A stretch of DNA of 64,000 bases from Chryseobacterium sp. GVT01B (GCF_019970045.1 NZ_JAHXYI010000002.1:661661-725660), one strand, 5' to 3'; counted from the stretch's first letter, positions 7,456 to 17,041 are shown. Made by a program: numbers and translations. Notes: a model not told the origin generated them from the sequence alone.

Positions 7456-8013
7456 TTATAAATTAAATCTTATACTTATTCCCAGAGATGGGTTTAGTAG
7501 TTTTCCAGATGTATTCCAGAGCACTTTCGCTCTTCCGGAAATAATCAGTACCCACCGATCTGACAGGTAGGTTTCAAGGCTTAATCCTCCGCCAGCACCA
7601 TACATAAAAGAAGATTCACTAATTAATTGAGCACCATCATATAACGCCGTATTTCCACTGTTAATTTTTTCGTATCCAGCTATGGCATATAATGAAACAT
7701 TTATCACAAAATTTCTGCTTCTATCGGATATAAGATTGAAACTATATCCACCCAGTCCCATGTAAGTTTCTACGGCAATAGCTGTTTCCTTGTAATCAAT
7801 TATCCGCCTATCGTACTCAAATGAGTAGGTACTGTAATGCCCCTTCCCAGAATGAACAACCATTCCTACCCCTGCATAATAATTTTTGGATATTTCCTGC
7901 TGCAGTAATCCGGCATTAAATTCTACTCCTATTTGATTGGGAAACATACGCTGAGCTGTCAGGCTGCTGCTGAAAATAAGCAACAGATATATAATAGTTA
8001 ATATCTTTTTCAT
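7456..8013 (-). CDS. traO: Conjugative transposon protein TraO
   Basis: This 185-residue protein has a cleavable signal peptide (residues 1-20, ending SLTAQ). It then has repeated Gly/aromatic beta strands (GVEFNAGLLQ, YYAGVGMVVH, MYGAGGGLSLETYL) and a C-terminal strand ending in Phe-Asn-Leu, as in outer-membrane beta-barrel proteins. TraO of CTnDOT-like elements has this profile and follows traN. Its start is 1 nt from the traN stop, so the two are co-transcribed and probably coupled. It likely belongs to the outer-membrane part of the mating channel. Confidence 0.85.
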   Translation of the reverse strand: MKKILTIIYLLLIFSSSLTAQRMFPNQIGVEFNAGLLQQEISKNYYAGVGMVVHSGKGHYSTYSFEYDRRIIDYKETAIAVETYMGLGGYSFNLISDRSRNFVINVSLYAIAGYEKINSGNTALYDGAQLISESSFMYGAGGGLSLETYLSDRWVLIISGRAKVLWNTSGKLLNPSLGISIRFNL

Positions 8014-8014
8014 C

Positions 8015-8911
8015 TTACTTCATTTGTATGGGTAAATCTTTTAAAATTCTGGCTTGAATAAGATCATCATTTTCTATCTGAAGTTTCTGATGACGATTTC
8101 CGTTCTTTTCGAACATCTCGATTCTCAATACCTTCCCATCCAGCAGGCTCACCTGATCCAGCAGAAAAATCATCCTGTTTTCAGATTGATGAGAGACATT
8201 ATCAATCTGCGGATATGCACGAATCGGTTTAAGCAATTTATCCTGTACAATAGCCCTCTTCAGGTTTCTCTTATCAGCTACTTTAAATTGAATAAAATCA
8301 ATTTCGTAATCCATTGGACTGCTGTTTTTAATCTCAATAACAAAGTAAATTTTTCCTTCATCAACATATAGGGATCTCAACGAAAACTGAATTCCATAAC
8401 TTTTCGTACTGATATGTTTAAAGATCCTTTTAGGATAATGGTATAGGTTTTCAAGAAACCTTTGCACAACCGTTCCTGATCCCAAATCTTCAAAGAAAAC
8501 TTCCGTAAAATTTTCCTTTTCTTTCATTCGCTGCAAGTTCAAAAGGTCATAGCTCAACGTATTAGGATGCGAATTGTAGACAACCTCAAAGCTGTAAAAT
8601 TTTCCATCTTCAGTAATTACCGAGAAATTAGTCTCCTCCTCAAAATCACGTACTGACGATTTAAGCCTTAGAACGTTCCCAATATCTTCAGCCTTACCAG
8701 CAATAAGAAAATCACTCCCAAGGTCAACATAGCGGATCAATGAAGGAAACAGGAGATGGGTAGTTTTCTGGTAGGTAACTTCAATTCGGTATGACTCTAC
8801 TTTAGCCTCGTGCGGTAAACTATCTATTACTGTAGAATCCTGGGCATATATCTTACTTATGAGCAATATAAAAATGAAGATGAAAGTTTGATGACGTATT
8901 TTTGAATTCAT
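8015..8911 (-). CDS. traN: Conjugative transposon protein TraN (DUF4138, VirB9-like)
   Basis: This 298-residue periplasmic protein has a signal peptide (residues 1-23, ending KIYAQ). TraN/DUF4138 features are seen: KTTHLLFPSLIRYVDLGS near residue 50, IGNVLRLKSSVR near 78, and a beta-rich C-terminal half with YFVIEIKNSSPMDYEIDFIQF. TraN fills the VirB9 role and binds the VirB10-like TraM, which is encoded next to it. It starts 17 nt after the traM stop. Confidence 0.88.
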   Translation of the reverse strand: MNSKIRHQTFIFIFILLISKIYAQDSTVIDSLPHEAKVESYRIEVTYQKTTHLLFPSLIRYVDLGSDFLIAGKAEDIGNVLRLKSSVRDFEEETNFSVITEDGKFYSFEVVYNSHPNTLSYDLLNLQRMKEKENFTEVFFEDLGSGTVVQRFLENLYHYPKRIFKHISTKSYGIQFSLRSLYVDEGKIYFVIEIKNSSPMDYEIDFIQFKVADKRNLKRAIVQDKLLKPIRAYPQIDNVSHQSENRMIFLLDQVSLLDGKVLRIEMFEKNGNRHQKLQIENDDLIQARILKDLPIQMK

Positions 8912-8928
8912 AATGTAGTGGTTTGTGA

Positions 8929-10227
8929 TTAATTATTTTTTGAAACAAGAAATACCTGATGCCCGGCCTTTGCCAAGACTTTAGACTGCCTCACTCTCTT
9001 TTGAAAATACCCTGATAATCCTTGAACGACTCCCCTGCTCAAATCAGCACTAACCTGCTGTCCGGCTGACTGTGTCATCATAATACTAGTTCCTGAGCTT
9101 TGACTCATATTGGCAACAATATCATTAACCGCATTTTGTTCTGGTGAATAAGAAATGTAAACACCAGGCTGACCATCATTATCATGAATATTAATCTCAA
9201 CCGGATAAATATTTTCCTTATATTCTATAGACGATATTTTAAGCCGTAGTCTTCCACCTTGAAATTTTACAGAAGCAGTAAGCAGTGTTCCAACCGGTAT
9301 TTCTGTTTGCCCGAGAATCATAGCTTCTGAAAGTCTGATTAATATTGTACTTTCATTGGTCAAGACTTTTGTTTCATGAATAATGCCTTTGATCACATTT
9401 TTGGAATGGAACTGCCTGTCTGAACCATTATGAATACCTTCAAACCTATTATGATAAAGTTCTGTCACAAAAGAACTGTCAGAGAGTGCCCTGTATAATG
9501 ATGAAACAATATTTCTTCTGACAGGTTTTGCAGATGTTATAAAAATCTGCTTCTCTTCAGGTTTTTTATCTTCCGGAACTTTTCCTGGATGCTCTTCCAC
9601 TTTAGAAGATGCAGGGAGATACTTCGCAGCCATTTGATAGGATTTTTCCATCAATGCGAGCTGATCATTGATCCCGAATGCTGCAGGTGGCTGATTATTT
9701 TGTAAAGTTTCATTTTTTAATCTTGAGATTTCTTTCTTAAGATGATTGACCTGCTGATCATCTTTTTGATAGAAAGAATGTAAGGTACTCTGGGCATCCC
9801 TATAACTATTAAGAGCATTCCGATCAGAATAGGAATGTCCATCTGTATTACCTGGCACTCTGCCTGGCTCTACATTAGAATGTACCTTATTCTGATCAGT
9901 CCAATAATCAGATAATGTTGCCATCGCATTCTTTTTTTCCTCACTTTTCTTCTCTAAAAGCTCCTGCTCATAAGCTTTCTGTTTATCAGACTGAAGCTGG
10001 TCTCCTTTTGCCTGCGGGATGCCCGTGTTAAAACCAGAATCTTCGATGATTTTACTTTCTTTGGGTTTAAAGATCAGATAGAAACAGAAAGCGCATACTA
10101 TGATCATTAAAAAATAAATGACAGGCTTTTTAGCTCCCTCCCACTTTAATTTTTTAACGCTGTCGGATCCATTTTCTGACCCAGGTGACTCACCTTCCGT
10201 TATTTGAATTTTATTTGAATTTCTCAT
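8929..10227 (-). CDS. traM: Conjugative transposon protein TraM (VirB10-like)
   Basis: I take the ATG at 10227 (MRNSNKIQITEG) as start, giving 432 residues. An upstream extension to 10368 would overlap traL almost completely and reads as non-TraM sequence. One transmembrane helix spans about residues 35-52 (PVIYFLMIIVCAFCFYLIF). A charged coiled-coil-rich linker with EKKSEEKK and KKEISRLKNE follows. The C-terminal TraM_C/VirB10 domain covers about 275-432, with KNVIKGIIHETKVL, EIPVGTLLTASV and a Gly-Ile-Ser-rich tail ending in AGHQVFLV. VirB10 proteins bridge the inner and outer membranes. The start overlaps the traL 3' end by 17 nt. Confidence 0.9.
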   Translation of the reverse strand: MRNSNKIQITEGESPGSENGSDSVKKLKWEGAKKPVIYFLMIIVCAFCFYLIFKPKESKIIEDSGFNTGIPQAKGDQLQSDKQKAYEQELLEKKSEEKKNAMATLSDYWTDQNKVHSNVEPGRVPGNTDGHSYSDRNALNSYRDAQSTLHSFYQKDDQQVNHLKKEISRLKNETLQNNQPPAAFGINDQLALMEKSYQMAAKYLPASSKVEEHPGKVPEDKKPEEKQIFITSAKPVRRNIVSSLYRALSDSSFVTELYHNRFEGIHNGSDRQFHSKNVIKGIIHETKVLTNESTILIRLSEAMILGQTEIPVGTLLTASVKFQGGRLRLKISSIEYKENIYPVEINIHDNDGQPGVYISYSPEQNAVNDIVANMSQSSGTSIMMTQSAGQQVSADLSRGVVQGLSGYFQKRVRQSKVLAKAGHQVFLVSKNN

Positions 10228-10504
10228 TATAAATCTTTTGTTTAATCTGACTAACAGAATCTTTATTTTCACTAATTTTCTTAAAAGCAGCATGACCTGA
10301 AATCGAACTAATATGACCGATAAACATTGTATTGGTCTTATTTCCTGTCGATGTGCATATACTGACAATCATCAGAATTGTCAGAACAGTGTACCCTGCG
10401 AAAAAAAGTCTGGTAAGTACTCTCTGCCGCTTCACGGGCAGATCCTTCCATTTTCTGTCTGCCCATAAGGCATAGCATTGTATTGTGTGGCTTATTGTTT
10501 TCAT
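10211..10504 (-). CDS. traL: Conjugative transposon protein TraL (DUF3989)
   Basis: This short protein of 97 residues has one central transmembrane segment (about residues 29-50, RLFFAGYTVLTILMIVSIC), basic before and soluble after. Size, single membrane span and position between traK and traM identify TraL/DUF3989. Its 3' end overlaps the start of traM by 17 nt and it begins 11 nt after traK, so it is translated as part of one operon. Confidence 0.82.
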   Translation of the reverse strand: MKTISHTIQCYALWADRKWKDLPVKRQRVLTRLFFAGYTVLTILMIVSICTSTGNKTNTMFIGHISSISGHAAFKKISENKDSVSQIKQKIYNEKFK

Positions 10505-10515
10505 TATTTTGTTTT

Positions 10516-11139
10516 TTAACGTTCAACAGTTTCTACATCTTTGTTTTCAACAACAGTAAATTTTTCTATGGTAAATCCCTGAGGATTGCTGTCGGAACGG
10601 ACAGAATTAACAAGAGAACACTCGGTAAACAGACTTCTGGTTGTAAGATTACTTGATCTTATAATAAACTGTTTTGCAAATGTTTTTACTTGATAAGGGT
10701 AATTATTAAAGTCGGCAATGACACTGTCAATCTCAATCCGCTGCTGTATATTACCGGAAATCATTCTGTTGTAATATCCCTTCTCAGAAAGATCCTTATA
10801 ATAGTTATATGCAGACTGGTCAGCCAGATTAAATGCTCTTTTGACATTACTCTCAATAGCATTCTTATCCGGTGCTATAGTAAAGAAAAGCTCGTGAAAA
10901 CGCCTTATATGCTCTCTGGCTTCTACAGGCCGGTTAATTGACATATCCTGGGATAATGCAAGCATTAAAGACTTACCGTTATCAAGTACATAAATTTTCT
11001 CACGCTGTTTTTCAGCGAACTGGTAGGATTTAAACACTACTACACCCACTACACCAAAACATAAAACAGCAAAAACAAAAGTGAACAAACGAATCTGTTT
11101 GAAACTGCTTTCAATATTTCTTAAAGTTTTAAATTCCAT
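10516..11139 (-). CDS. traK: Conjugative transposon protein TraK (VirB8-like)
   Basis: This 207-residue protein has an N-terminal membrane anchor (about residues 15-35, IRLFTFVFAVLCFGVVGVVV) and a periplasmic NTF2-like domain. The family block MALSQDMSINRPVEAREHIRRFH (here split as LSQDMSINRPVEA and EHIRRFHELFF) is clear. TraK corresponds to VirB8, the inner-membrane assembly factor. It lies between traJ and traL with 12-nt and 11-nt gaps. Confidence 0.9.
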   Translation of the reverse strand: MEFKTLRNIESSFKQIRLFTFVFAVLCFGVVGVVVFKSYQFAEKQREKIYVLDNGKSLMLALSQDMSINRPVEAREHIRRFHELFFTIAPDKNAIESNVKRAFNLADQSAYNYYKDLSEKGYYNRMISGNIQQRIEIDSVIADFNNYPYQVKTFAKQFIIRSSNLTTRSLFTECSLVNSVRSDSNPQGFTIEKFTVVENKDVETVER

Positions 11140-11151
11140 AGGATACTATTT

Positions 11152-12144
11152 TTATTTTAATAATCTGCCTGAAATATTACCGGTAGCAGAACCTGCTGCC
11201 GCTCCTGCAATATTGCTTGATTTTGTGGCAGTCTGGTTGACATTGCGCATAAAGTTTCCTCCACCTCCCGCCTGAATCACCCATCCGGTGACAGTTGGAA
11301 CGGTAAAGTAGCCTATAATACCGATCACCATATAAATGATGTACACTGTATTGGAAGTATCAGGGATAAAGTCAGGATCTGCCAGCATTTCTATGTCTCT
11401 TTCTATAATGAGCGACTGAATCTTGGCAAGAATAGAACTGAATATATCTGCAACAGGCAGCCATAAATACACGCTGATGTAGCGGGTGAGCCACTGCGTT
11501 AATGTTGTCTGAAATCCATCCCAAACCGATATTGCAAATGCAATAGGTCCTAATATAGAAAGTACTATCAGAAAAAAAGTTCGTATGGTATCAATAGCCA
11601 AAGCAGCTGCCTGAAAAAGAATTTCCAGAAATTCACGGAAACCGTCTCTTATGTTTTTTTTTATCTCAAACATTTCTCTTTCAATATACATACCCGACAT
11701 TGTAATCAGATCAGAAGGTGACCAGCCCATTTCTTCCAGTTTTTTATCAAACTCTTCATTGGAAATCAGATAAGCCATTTCAGGGTTCCTTAACATAGCT
11801 TCCCTCTCTAAAAGGTCTTTTTTCTGCTGCAGCTCATTGAGGTTCAACACTTGATTTTCAAGCATCGCATGGCTTCCTTGAACAATCGGGCTGAGAACAC
11901 CATTAATACTGCCTAAGACCAAAGTGCTGAAAAACATAATGCAGATCCCAATAGCAAAAGGCCTGAGCATTGGAAACAGATCTATAGGTTCAGCACGGCT
12001 CAGCGACTGCCATACCTTGATGGCAACATAAAATAATGCTCCCAATCCTGCAACTCCTTTGGCAACAACGGCCATATCCGCACACAATGGCATCATCTCT
12101 TCATAAACTGAGCGCAGCACTTCATGTAAATTAGTAGGCTCCAT
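11152..12144 (-). CDS. traJ: Conjugative transposon protein TraJ (VirB6-like)
   Basis: With the start at 12144 (MEPTNLHEVLRSVYEEMMPL) the protein has 330 residues. An alternative ATG at 12174 overlaps the upstream gene by 29 nt and adds 10 unusual residues. Five or more transmembrane segments are visible, including AGLGALFYVAIKVW, PFAIGICIMFFSTLVLGSI, TFFLIVLSILGPIAFAISVW and VYIIYMVIGIIGYF. TraJ is the polytopic inner-membrane channel subunit comparable to VirB6. The C-terminus GGGGNFMRNVNQTATK is the usual Gly-rich TraJ tail. The start follows the upstream stop by 1 nt. Confidence 0.9.
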   Translation of the reverse strand: MEPTNLHEVLRSVYEEMMPLCADMAVVAKGVAGLGALFYVAIKVWQSLSRAEPIDLFPMLRPFAIGICIMFFSTLVLGSINGVLSPIVQGSHAMLENQVLNLNELQQKKDLLEREAMLRNPEMAYLISNEEFDKKLEEMGWSPSDLITMSGMYIEREMFEIKKNIRDGFREFLEILFQAAALAIDTIRTFFLIVLSILGPIAFAISVWDGFQTTLTQWLTRYISVYLWLPVADIFSSILAKIQSLIIERDIEMLADPDFIPDTSNTVYIIYMVIGIIGYFTVPTVTGWVIQAGGGGNFMRNVNQTATKSSNIAGAAAGSATGNISGRLLK

Positions 12145-12145
12145 C

Positions 12146-12778
12146 TTACCAGTATTTTTGGTTAGAAGTTCCATAGAGATTGAGCACCCTCTGCGTATTA
12201 TTCTGCTTTTTTGCTCTGAGATAGCTTACCGAAATATTCTTATTGGTATAGTAGCGTACCAGATTATGATACTCTTTCACTTCTTTATATACTCTGTCGA
12301 TAATATCCATTCTTTCTTTGTCATTTAAAGAAAGACCATTAGAGGTAATTATTTGTTTCAATTCTTTTAAAAGCTCGGTACTCTCAGTAAGCAGAGCTGA
12401 ATAGCCGTTGGCAATAGCTGTCAGTTCCTGGGCATTGAAATTCGGATCATTAAGCATTTTTCCGAAGTTATTGACGTACATTTCTGAAACATCACCCACG
12501 AGCAGAACCGTCTGCTGCACCTTTCTTGCGTCTTTCACCAGATTATTGATGGCTTTCAGCTGGTCATAATACTCTTTTCCCTGTTCATAAACTTTCTTGA
12601 CTTCATTAAAGTTTTTAACCACATTGGAAACTGTTGAAGAAGTTTGCACAATTTCATTAGCGGAATTAAGAATACCCGATGCTAGGTTTGCAGGATCTGT
12701 AACTACAAATTGTGCTTTCGCAAATGATGTAAAGGATATAGCAACTGCTATAACCATAGTAATAATTAGATTTTTCAT
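12146..12778 (-). CDS. DUF4141 family conjugation protein (TraI position)
   Basis: The start is set at 12778 (MKNLIITMVIAVAISF), which gives a clean signal peptide (residues 1-23, ending AKAQF). The ORF can be extended to 12883, but that part overlaps traG and does not look like the family. The mature protein (about 187 residues) is helical, with heptad-rich stretches around NFNEVKKVYEQGKEYYDQL and ELTAIANGYSALL. DUF4141 proteins stand between traG and traJ and are periplasmic, VirB5-like in position. The function is unknown. Confidence 0.8.
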   Translation of the reverse strand: MKNLIITMVIAVAISFTSFAKAQFVVTDPANLASGILNSANEIVQTSSTVSNVVKNFNEVKKVYEQGKEYYDQLKAINNLVKDARKVQQTVLLVGDVSEMYVNNFGKMLNDPNFNAQELTAIANGYSALLTESTELLKELKQIITSNGLSLNDKERMDIIDRVYKEVKEYHNLVRYYTNKNISVSYLRAKKQNNTQRVLNLYGTSNQKYW

Positions 12779-12797
12779 TGTTCTAAATAGTAATTGG

Positions 12798-15305
12798 TTA
12801 ATTTTCTTTGGTAGGTTTAATTCTCTTAAGAGATATTCTCCTGATGGCGTGTTGCATATTTCCATCAAGCTTATCAGCCTCATTCATGACTTCCATCTTT
12901 TCGGTTTCCTCTGTAGTATAAGCCAGATATTCCTCATTGGAAACTTCTGTGGCGTATACCGCTGAGTGAGTACCTCCCAGTCCGATCCATACCTCTTTAT
13001 ACAGTCTTTTGGGATCATTGTTCATATTAATGGAAAGAACCTGTGCTTTTTCTTTATCCGTCAATCCTAACATAGTCTGGATATCATCAAACTTGTTCAT
13101 ATATTTTCGTTGGTCAAGTAAGATCTTGCAGTCTGAATTATTAATAATACTCTCTTTAACAATAGGTGAATGAATGATATCATCCACTTCCTGAGTAACC
13201 ACAATAGCTTCCCCGAAAAACTTTCTGACCGTCTTAAAAAGGTACTTGATGTATTCTGCCATACCTTCTTTAGCAATTGCCTTCCATGCTTCTTCGATGA
13301 GAATCAGTTTTCGGATCCCCTTCAGCCTTCTCATTTTATTGATAAAAACTTCCATGATGATAATGGTGACAATCGGAAATAAGATTTTGTGATCCTTAAT
13401 AGCATCAATTTCAAAGACAATAAAACGTTTGGAAAGAAGATCGAGCTGCTTTTCGGAATTCAGCAGGTAGTCATATTCACCACCTTTATAATAAGGTTCT
13501 AAAACATTTAAAAAATTAGCAATATCAAAATCCTTTTCTCTTACTTTTTTCTGCTCTAGCACTTTCTGGTAATCATTGCTGACATACTCATAAAAACCAT
13601 TGAAAGAAGGATGCTCTTCCCTGCTTTTAATCTTTTCAATATATCCGCTAACCGCATTGGACAGCGCCACCTCCTCGGAACGTGAGGGTGGTTCATCATC
13701 TCTTTTCCACAAGGTTAAAATCAGCGTTTTAATGCTTTCTCTTTTTTCAATGTCAAATACTCCATCATCTGTATAAAAAGGATTAAAAGCAATAGGATTG
13801 TCTTCTGTGTACGTAAAGTATACTCCATCCCCTCCTTTTGTCTTTCCCTTGATAAGTTCACACAATCCCTGATAGGAATTCCCGGTATCAACCAGTAAGA
13901 CATGAGCACCCTGCTCATAATATTGTCTTACCATGTGGTTGGTAAAAAATGATTTGCCGCTCCCTGACGGTCCCAGAATAAATTTATTACGATTGGTAAT
14001 AATGCCCTGTTTCATCGGAAGATCCGAAATATCCAGATGGATAGGTTTACCCGTGAGCCGGTCAGCCATCTTAATTCCAAAAGGTGATGGGGAATCCTGG
14101 TAGTTTGTTTCCTCAGTAAAAAAGCAAAGTGCAGGCGCTATGAATGTATAAAAGCTTTCTTCGCTTGGAAAATCCCCCGCATTTCCCGGAATTCCTGCCC
14201 AATACAAAGTTGCTGTATCTGTCGTATTATGTCTTGGTTTACATTCCATCAGGGCTAACGCGCTCCCGGTATCATTTTTCAGCTGCTTTAACTCCGAAGG
14301 ATTATCAGACCATGACATGACATTAAAATGAGCACGAACAGACTGCAAACCAAAAGAATGAGCTTCATTAAGGTATTTTTCAATCCATTCTTTATTAATC
14401 TGATTGGCCCTGCTGTATCTAGCCAGAGAATGCATATTCCTTGCGGACTTTTCAAATTGTCTCAGATTTTCATCACTGTTATCAATGAAAATATATTGGT
14501 TGTATATATGATTACAGCTGAGTAACAATCCTACAGGAGAAGCAAATGAAAGCAGGCAGTCACTCCGGTCGGTACTGAGTTTTTCATAACGGCTGTGTGA
14601 GGACACCGTTCCCGGTAAATCATCAGTATCCGACAATGTATGCATGCTAATCCGATTGTTTCCAATACGCATTTCTTCTGATCCCAGCTTAATATCCTGT
14701 AAAGAAGGATAAGCCTCTCTCGACAAGGTTAGATATTGTTCGAGAATACCTGACTGGTAAGGTGTACCCGCTATTTCATCTTCAGTCATTCTTTCCAGAT
14801 GAATATAACCACTATCATTTATAATTCTTTCAAACTGGTCTACCGCCTCCATAAACCGTATCATGACTTCTTTGCCTTCAATTTCTCTGGGAATCAATTG
14901 TCCTTTGCACAAGGATGAAAAATTACTCTGCGTACGCAGCCTCTCTTTACTTGTTTTGCTGATAAACAGATAACAGTAATGATTTAAAAAGGGTCTGTCA
15001 TTGAAATGCCTTTCAAAAGATGCTGAAAGAAAGCTTTGATCTTCCTTTGACGGATCCGGACCATAGTTTTCTTTAATATACCAGTCTTGTTTATGAACAA
15101 TACTGTAATCAGGAAGCGTTTTAATCGCCTTGAACCATGAGCCGTGGATGGCATCATACTCTGCAGAGGCAACTGTAAAAAGCTCAGGTAACCTTACTTT
15201 AAAACAAACCGTTACGTCTGCTTCTTTTGAAATAATGCAATTGTTTTCTATGGCAAGCAGTGGAAATTTACTCTCCAGAGTTGCTGTTTTGGAGGTATTT
15301 CTCAT
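12798..15305 (-). CDS. traG: Conjugation ATPase TraG (VirB4-like)
   Basis: This 835-residue cytoplasmic ATPase energises the type IV secretion machine. Walker A is GPSGSGKS (residues 445-452). The Walker B region is LILIEEAWKAIAKEGM at roughly 655, with the typical VirB4 glutamates. FGEAIVVTQEVDDI and SDCKILLDQRKYMNKF are further family blocks. The N-terminal half carries the TraG_N domain. Its start overlaps the traF stop by 4 nt (ATGA), implying translational coupling. Length matches TraG of CTnDOT-like elements. Confidence 0.95.
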   Translation of the reverse strand: MRNTSKTATLESKFPLLAIENNCIISKEADVTVCFKVRLPELFTVASAEYDAIHGSWFKAIKTLPDYSIVHKQDWYIKENYGPDPSKEDQSFLSASFERHFNDRPFLNHYCYLFISKTSKERLRTQSNFSSLCKGQLIPREIEGKEVMIRFMEAVDQFERIINDSGYIHLERMTEDEIAGTPYQSGILEQYLTLSREAYPSLQDIKLGSEEMRIGNNRISMHTLSDTDDLPGTVSSHSRYEKLSTDRSDCLLSFASPVGLLLSCNHIYNQYIFIDNSDENLRQFEKSARNMHSLARYSRANQINKEWIEKYLNEAHSFGLQSVRAHFNVMSWSDNPSELKQLKNDTGSALALMECKPRHNTTDTATLYWAGIPGNAGDFPSEESFYTFIAPALCFFTEETNYQDSPSPFGIKMADRLTGKPIHLDISDLPMKQGIITNRNKFILGPSGSGKSFFTNHMVRQYYEQGAHVLLVDTGNSYQGLCELIKGKTKGGDGVYFTYTEDNPIAFNPFYTDDGVFDIEKRESIKTLILTLWKRDDEPPSRSEEVALSNAVSGYIEKIKSREEHPSFNGFYEYVSNDYQKVLEQKKVREKDFDIANFLNVLEPYYKGGEYDYLLNSEKQLDLLSKRFIVFEIDAIKDHKILFPIVTIIIMEVFINKMRRLKGIRKLILIEEAWKAIAKEGMAEYIKYLFKTVRKFFGEAIVVTQEVDDIIHSPIVKESIINNSDCKILLDQRKYMNKFDDIQTMLGLTDKEKAQVLSINMNNDPKRLYKEVWIGLGGTHSAVYATEVSNEEYLAYTTEETEKMEVMNEADKLDGNMQHAIRRISLKRIKPTKEN

Positions 15306-15640
15306 GAGATTTCTTTTTGATTATTTTTTCTCAGATACCGGAAAATACATTTGCGGCTAATGATATACCGGGGATGTTTTCTTTGCCCCCTTATCTTCAT
15401 GAGCCCATGCTCCCCATATTTACTGTTGAGGGAGAAAGTCTGCCAGATCAGGATCCCGCTGCTGCCGCTGCCAAATATCAAACAGACGTAAGGGTTTATA
15501 TCTGTTATATACATGATTATAACCAGTATCAATACTGCTAAAAGACCGCCCGCGAAAATAAAAAGATATTGCGCCTTTAACCCTTTAAACTCTACCACTC
15601 TTCCGATTCCTTTGTTGATATGATACGTATTCATAATCAA
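15302..15640 (-). CDS. traF: Conjugative transposon protein TraF (DUF4133, VirB3-like)
   Basis: This 112-residue membrane protein starts MIMNTYHINKGIGR; the second ATG at 15634 is equally possible. Two adjacent hydrophobic segments (about residues 25-45 and 50-68) are followed by a basic tail. The NKG...EFKGLKAQYLFIFAGGL block is typical of DUF4133. It corresponds to VirB3 and sits directly before the VirB4-like traG, the usual VirB3-VirB4 pair. Confidence 0.9.
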   Translation of the reverse strand: MIMNTYHINKGIGRVVEFKGLKAQYLFIFAGGLLAVLILVIIMYITDINPYVCLIFGSGSSGILIWQTFSLNSKYGEHGLMKIRGQRKHPRYIISRKCIFRYLRKNNQKEIS

Positions 15641-15644
15641 TATT

Positions 15645-15950
15645 TTAAAGAAAGAATGAACGCAGAATGGTTGCTGCTACAATGAGGAAGATACAGGCAC
15701 CAAACCAACTTGCTGCAGTCTTACTCGTGTCAGGATCGCCACTGCTGAACTTGTTGTAGACCTTAACACCTCCTATCAACCCGACAACAGCTCCAATGGC
15801 ATAGATTAGTTGAGTGGCCGGCTCAAAGTATGAGGTCACCATTTGGGTAGCCTCATTGATTCCCGCACTACCATTTCCCTGTGCATACACCCCTGTTGTA
15901 AACAATAATGCTAAGCTTACATACAGCCGTTTTTTTCTTTGTTTTTCCAT
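15645..15950 (-). CDS. traE: Conjugative transposon protein TraE (DUF4134, VirB2-like pilin)
   Basis: This 101-residue protein has a signal peptide (residues 1-23, ending GVYAQ) followed by two hydrophobic helices, LIYAIGAVVGLIGGVKVYNKF and WFGACIFLIVAATILRSFF. This is the layout of VirB2/TrbC-like pilins. The GDPDTSKTAASWFGA block is diagnostic for DUF4134/TraE. It is the first gene of the E-to-Q run, so the operon promoter should lie in 15951-16170. Confidence 0.92.
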   Translation of the reverse strand: MEKQRKKRLYVSLALLFTTGVYAQGNGSAGINEATQMVTSYFEPATQLIYAIGAVVGLIGGVKVYNKFSSGDPDTSKTAASWFGACIFLIVAATILRSFFL

Positions 15951-16170
15951 TTTTTACCTTTTTAGTTATATACCTGCACCCTGCAGGATTCTGAAACAAA
16001 AATGATGGAGAAAAACCGTCTGATTTTTAATTGTCTTTGAAGAGTAATATTTGGCTTCATAAGTCTCAACAGAAGCTTAAAAAGCTAAATATCAGCAATA
16101 TAAAAAAGTGTAGTGAAAAATCTACAGAAGAATCATTAGACAAAATTAGGTTGATTGAAATGTAAGATCA

Positions 16171-16203
16171 TACATTTGCAGTGTACTATAAAACCAGTAC
16201 ACT
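16171..16203 (+). promoter_or_regulatory. Promoter and GntR-type operator of the ABC cassette
   Basis: TACATTTG (16171-16178) is an exact -7 box. AGTGTACT (16180-16187) and AGTACACT (16196-16203) form an 8-bp inverted repeat with an 8-nt spacer covering the expected start of transcription. The AGTGTA...TACACT shape resembles the operator described for the YtrA branch of GntR repressors. The regulator encoded at 17775 is of that branch, so self-repression is likely. Confidence 0.7.
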
Positions 16204-16210
16204 AAAACAC

Positions 16211-17041
16211 ATGATTACATTTAAAAATTTATCCTTCGCTTATGCGAAAAAAAAAGTACTGAATGATATTAACCTTCAGTACGAGCCTGGTAAAATATAT
16301 TATTTACTTGGACCAAATGGGTTCGGAAAATCAACTCTTTTGCGATGCATTGCGGGTTTGCATCATCCACAAAATGGGAGTGTTGAGGTTAATAATTCTC
16401 CCGCCTTCGAGCGGAATTTAAAACAGCTCCAGGATATTTGCTTTATCTCAGATGGAATGTATTGCCCAGACATGCTTGTAACAAAGTTTGTGACTCTATA
16501 TGGTCGTTTATACCCACGGTTCAATACAGAGTTTTTTTTCAAATATCTTCATATGTTTGAAGTAAAAGAAGATTCTCATATTTCTGAGCTGAGCTTTGGA
16601 CAAAGAAAAAAACTTTTTCTGGCCTTTGCTTTTGCTACTAACGCCAGGATCATTTTGTTGGACGAACCAATCAATGGTCTTGATATTAAGAGTAAAAAGG
16701 AATTTAGGAAAATTCTTGCCGAAACGGCCAATGATGATAAAATGGTCATTATTGGGACCCACGATATTTCAGATATGGATGTATTGGCAGATGGTATTAC
16801 CGTTCTGGGGCAACAAAAAGTTATATTTCATCAAAGTACCTCCGATATCCTTAACAAATTAGACTTTGATATTGTGAAAGATCCTACAGAAGCAGAACAA
16901 GCTTTATACAGTGAACAAACCTATAAGGGATTTATGACCATTAGTCCTAATCTTACACAAAAGGAAACAAATTTAAATATTGAATTGTTGTATCATGCTT
17001 TACTTAATCAACAAGAAAAAATAACGTTACTATTTAAATAA
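16211..17041 (+). CDS. ABC transporter ATP-binding protein
   Basis: I set the start at the ATG at 16211 (MITFKNLSFAY) because a GTG start at 16181 would lie inside the operator, next to the -7 box. The 276-residue protein has Walker A GPNGFGKS, signature LSFGQRKK, Walker B IILLDEP and the H-loop GTHD. Walker A has Phe where most members have Ala or Ser. The C-terminal 60 residues go beyond the ATPase core. It is followed 8 nt later by its permease gene and then the GntR gene. The substrate cannot be told. In Firmicutes, similar YtrA-controlled transporters respond to cell-wall stress or antibiotics. Confidence 0.88.
   Translation: MITFKNLSFAYAKKKVLNDINLQYEPGKIYYLLGPNGFGKSTLLRCIAGLHHPQNGSVEVNNSPAFERNLKQLQDICFISDGMYCPDMLVTKFVTLYGRLYPRFNTEFFFKYLHMFEVKEDSHISELSFGQRKKLFLAFAFATNARIILLDEPINGLDIKSKKEFRKILAETANDDKMVIIGTHDISDMDVLADGITVLGQQKVIFHQSTSDILNKLDFDIVKDPTEAEQALYSEQTYKGFMTISPNLTQKETNLNIELLYHALLNQQEKITLLFK

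Noticed and set aside
10228..10368. N-terminal extension of traM
   Set aside because: It overlaps traL almost fully and does not resemble TraM; the ATG at 10227 gives the normal start.
16181..16210. GTG start giving ten extra residues to the ABC ATPase
   Set aside because: It lies within the operator and 3 nt from the -7 box, so it would not be in the transcript with a usable leader.
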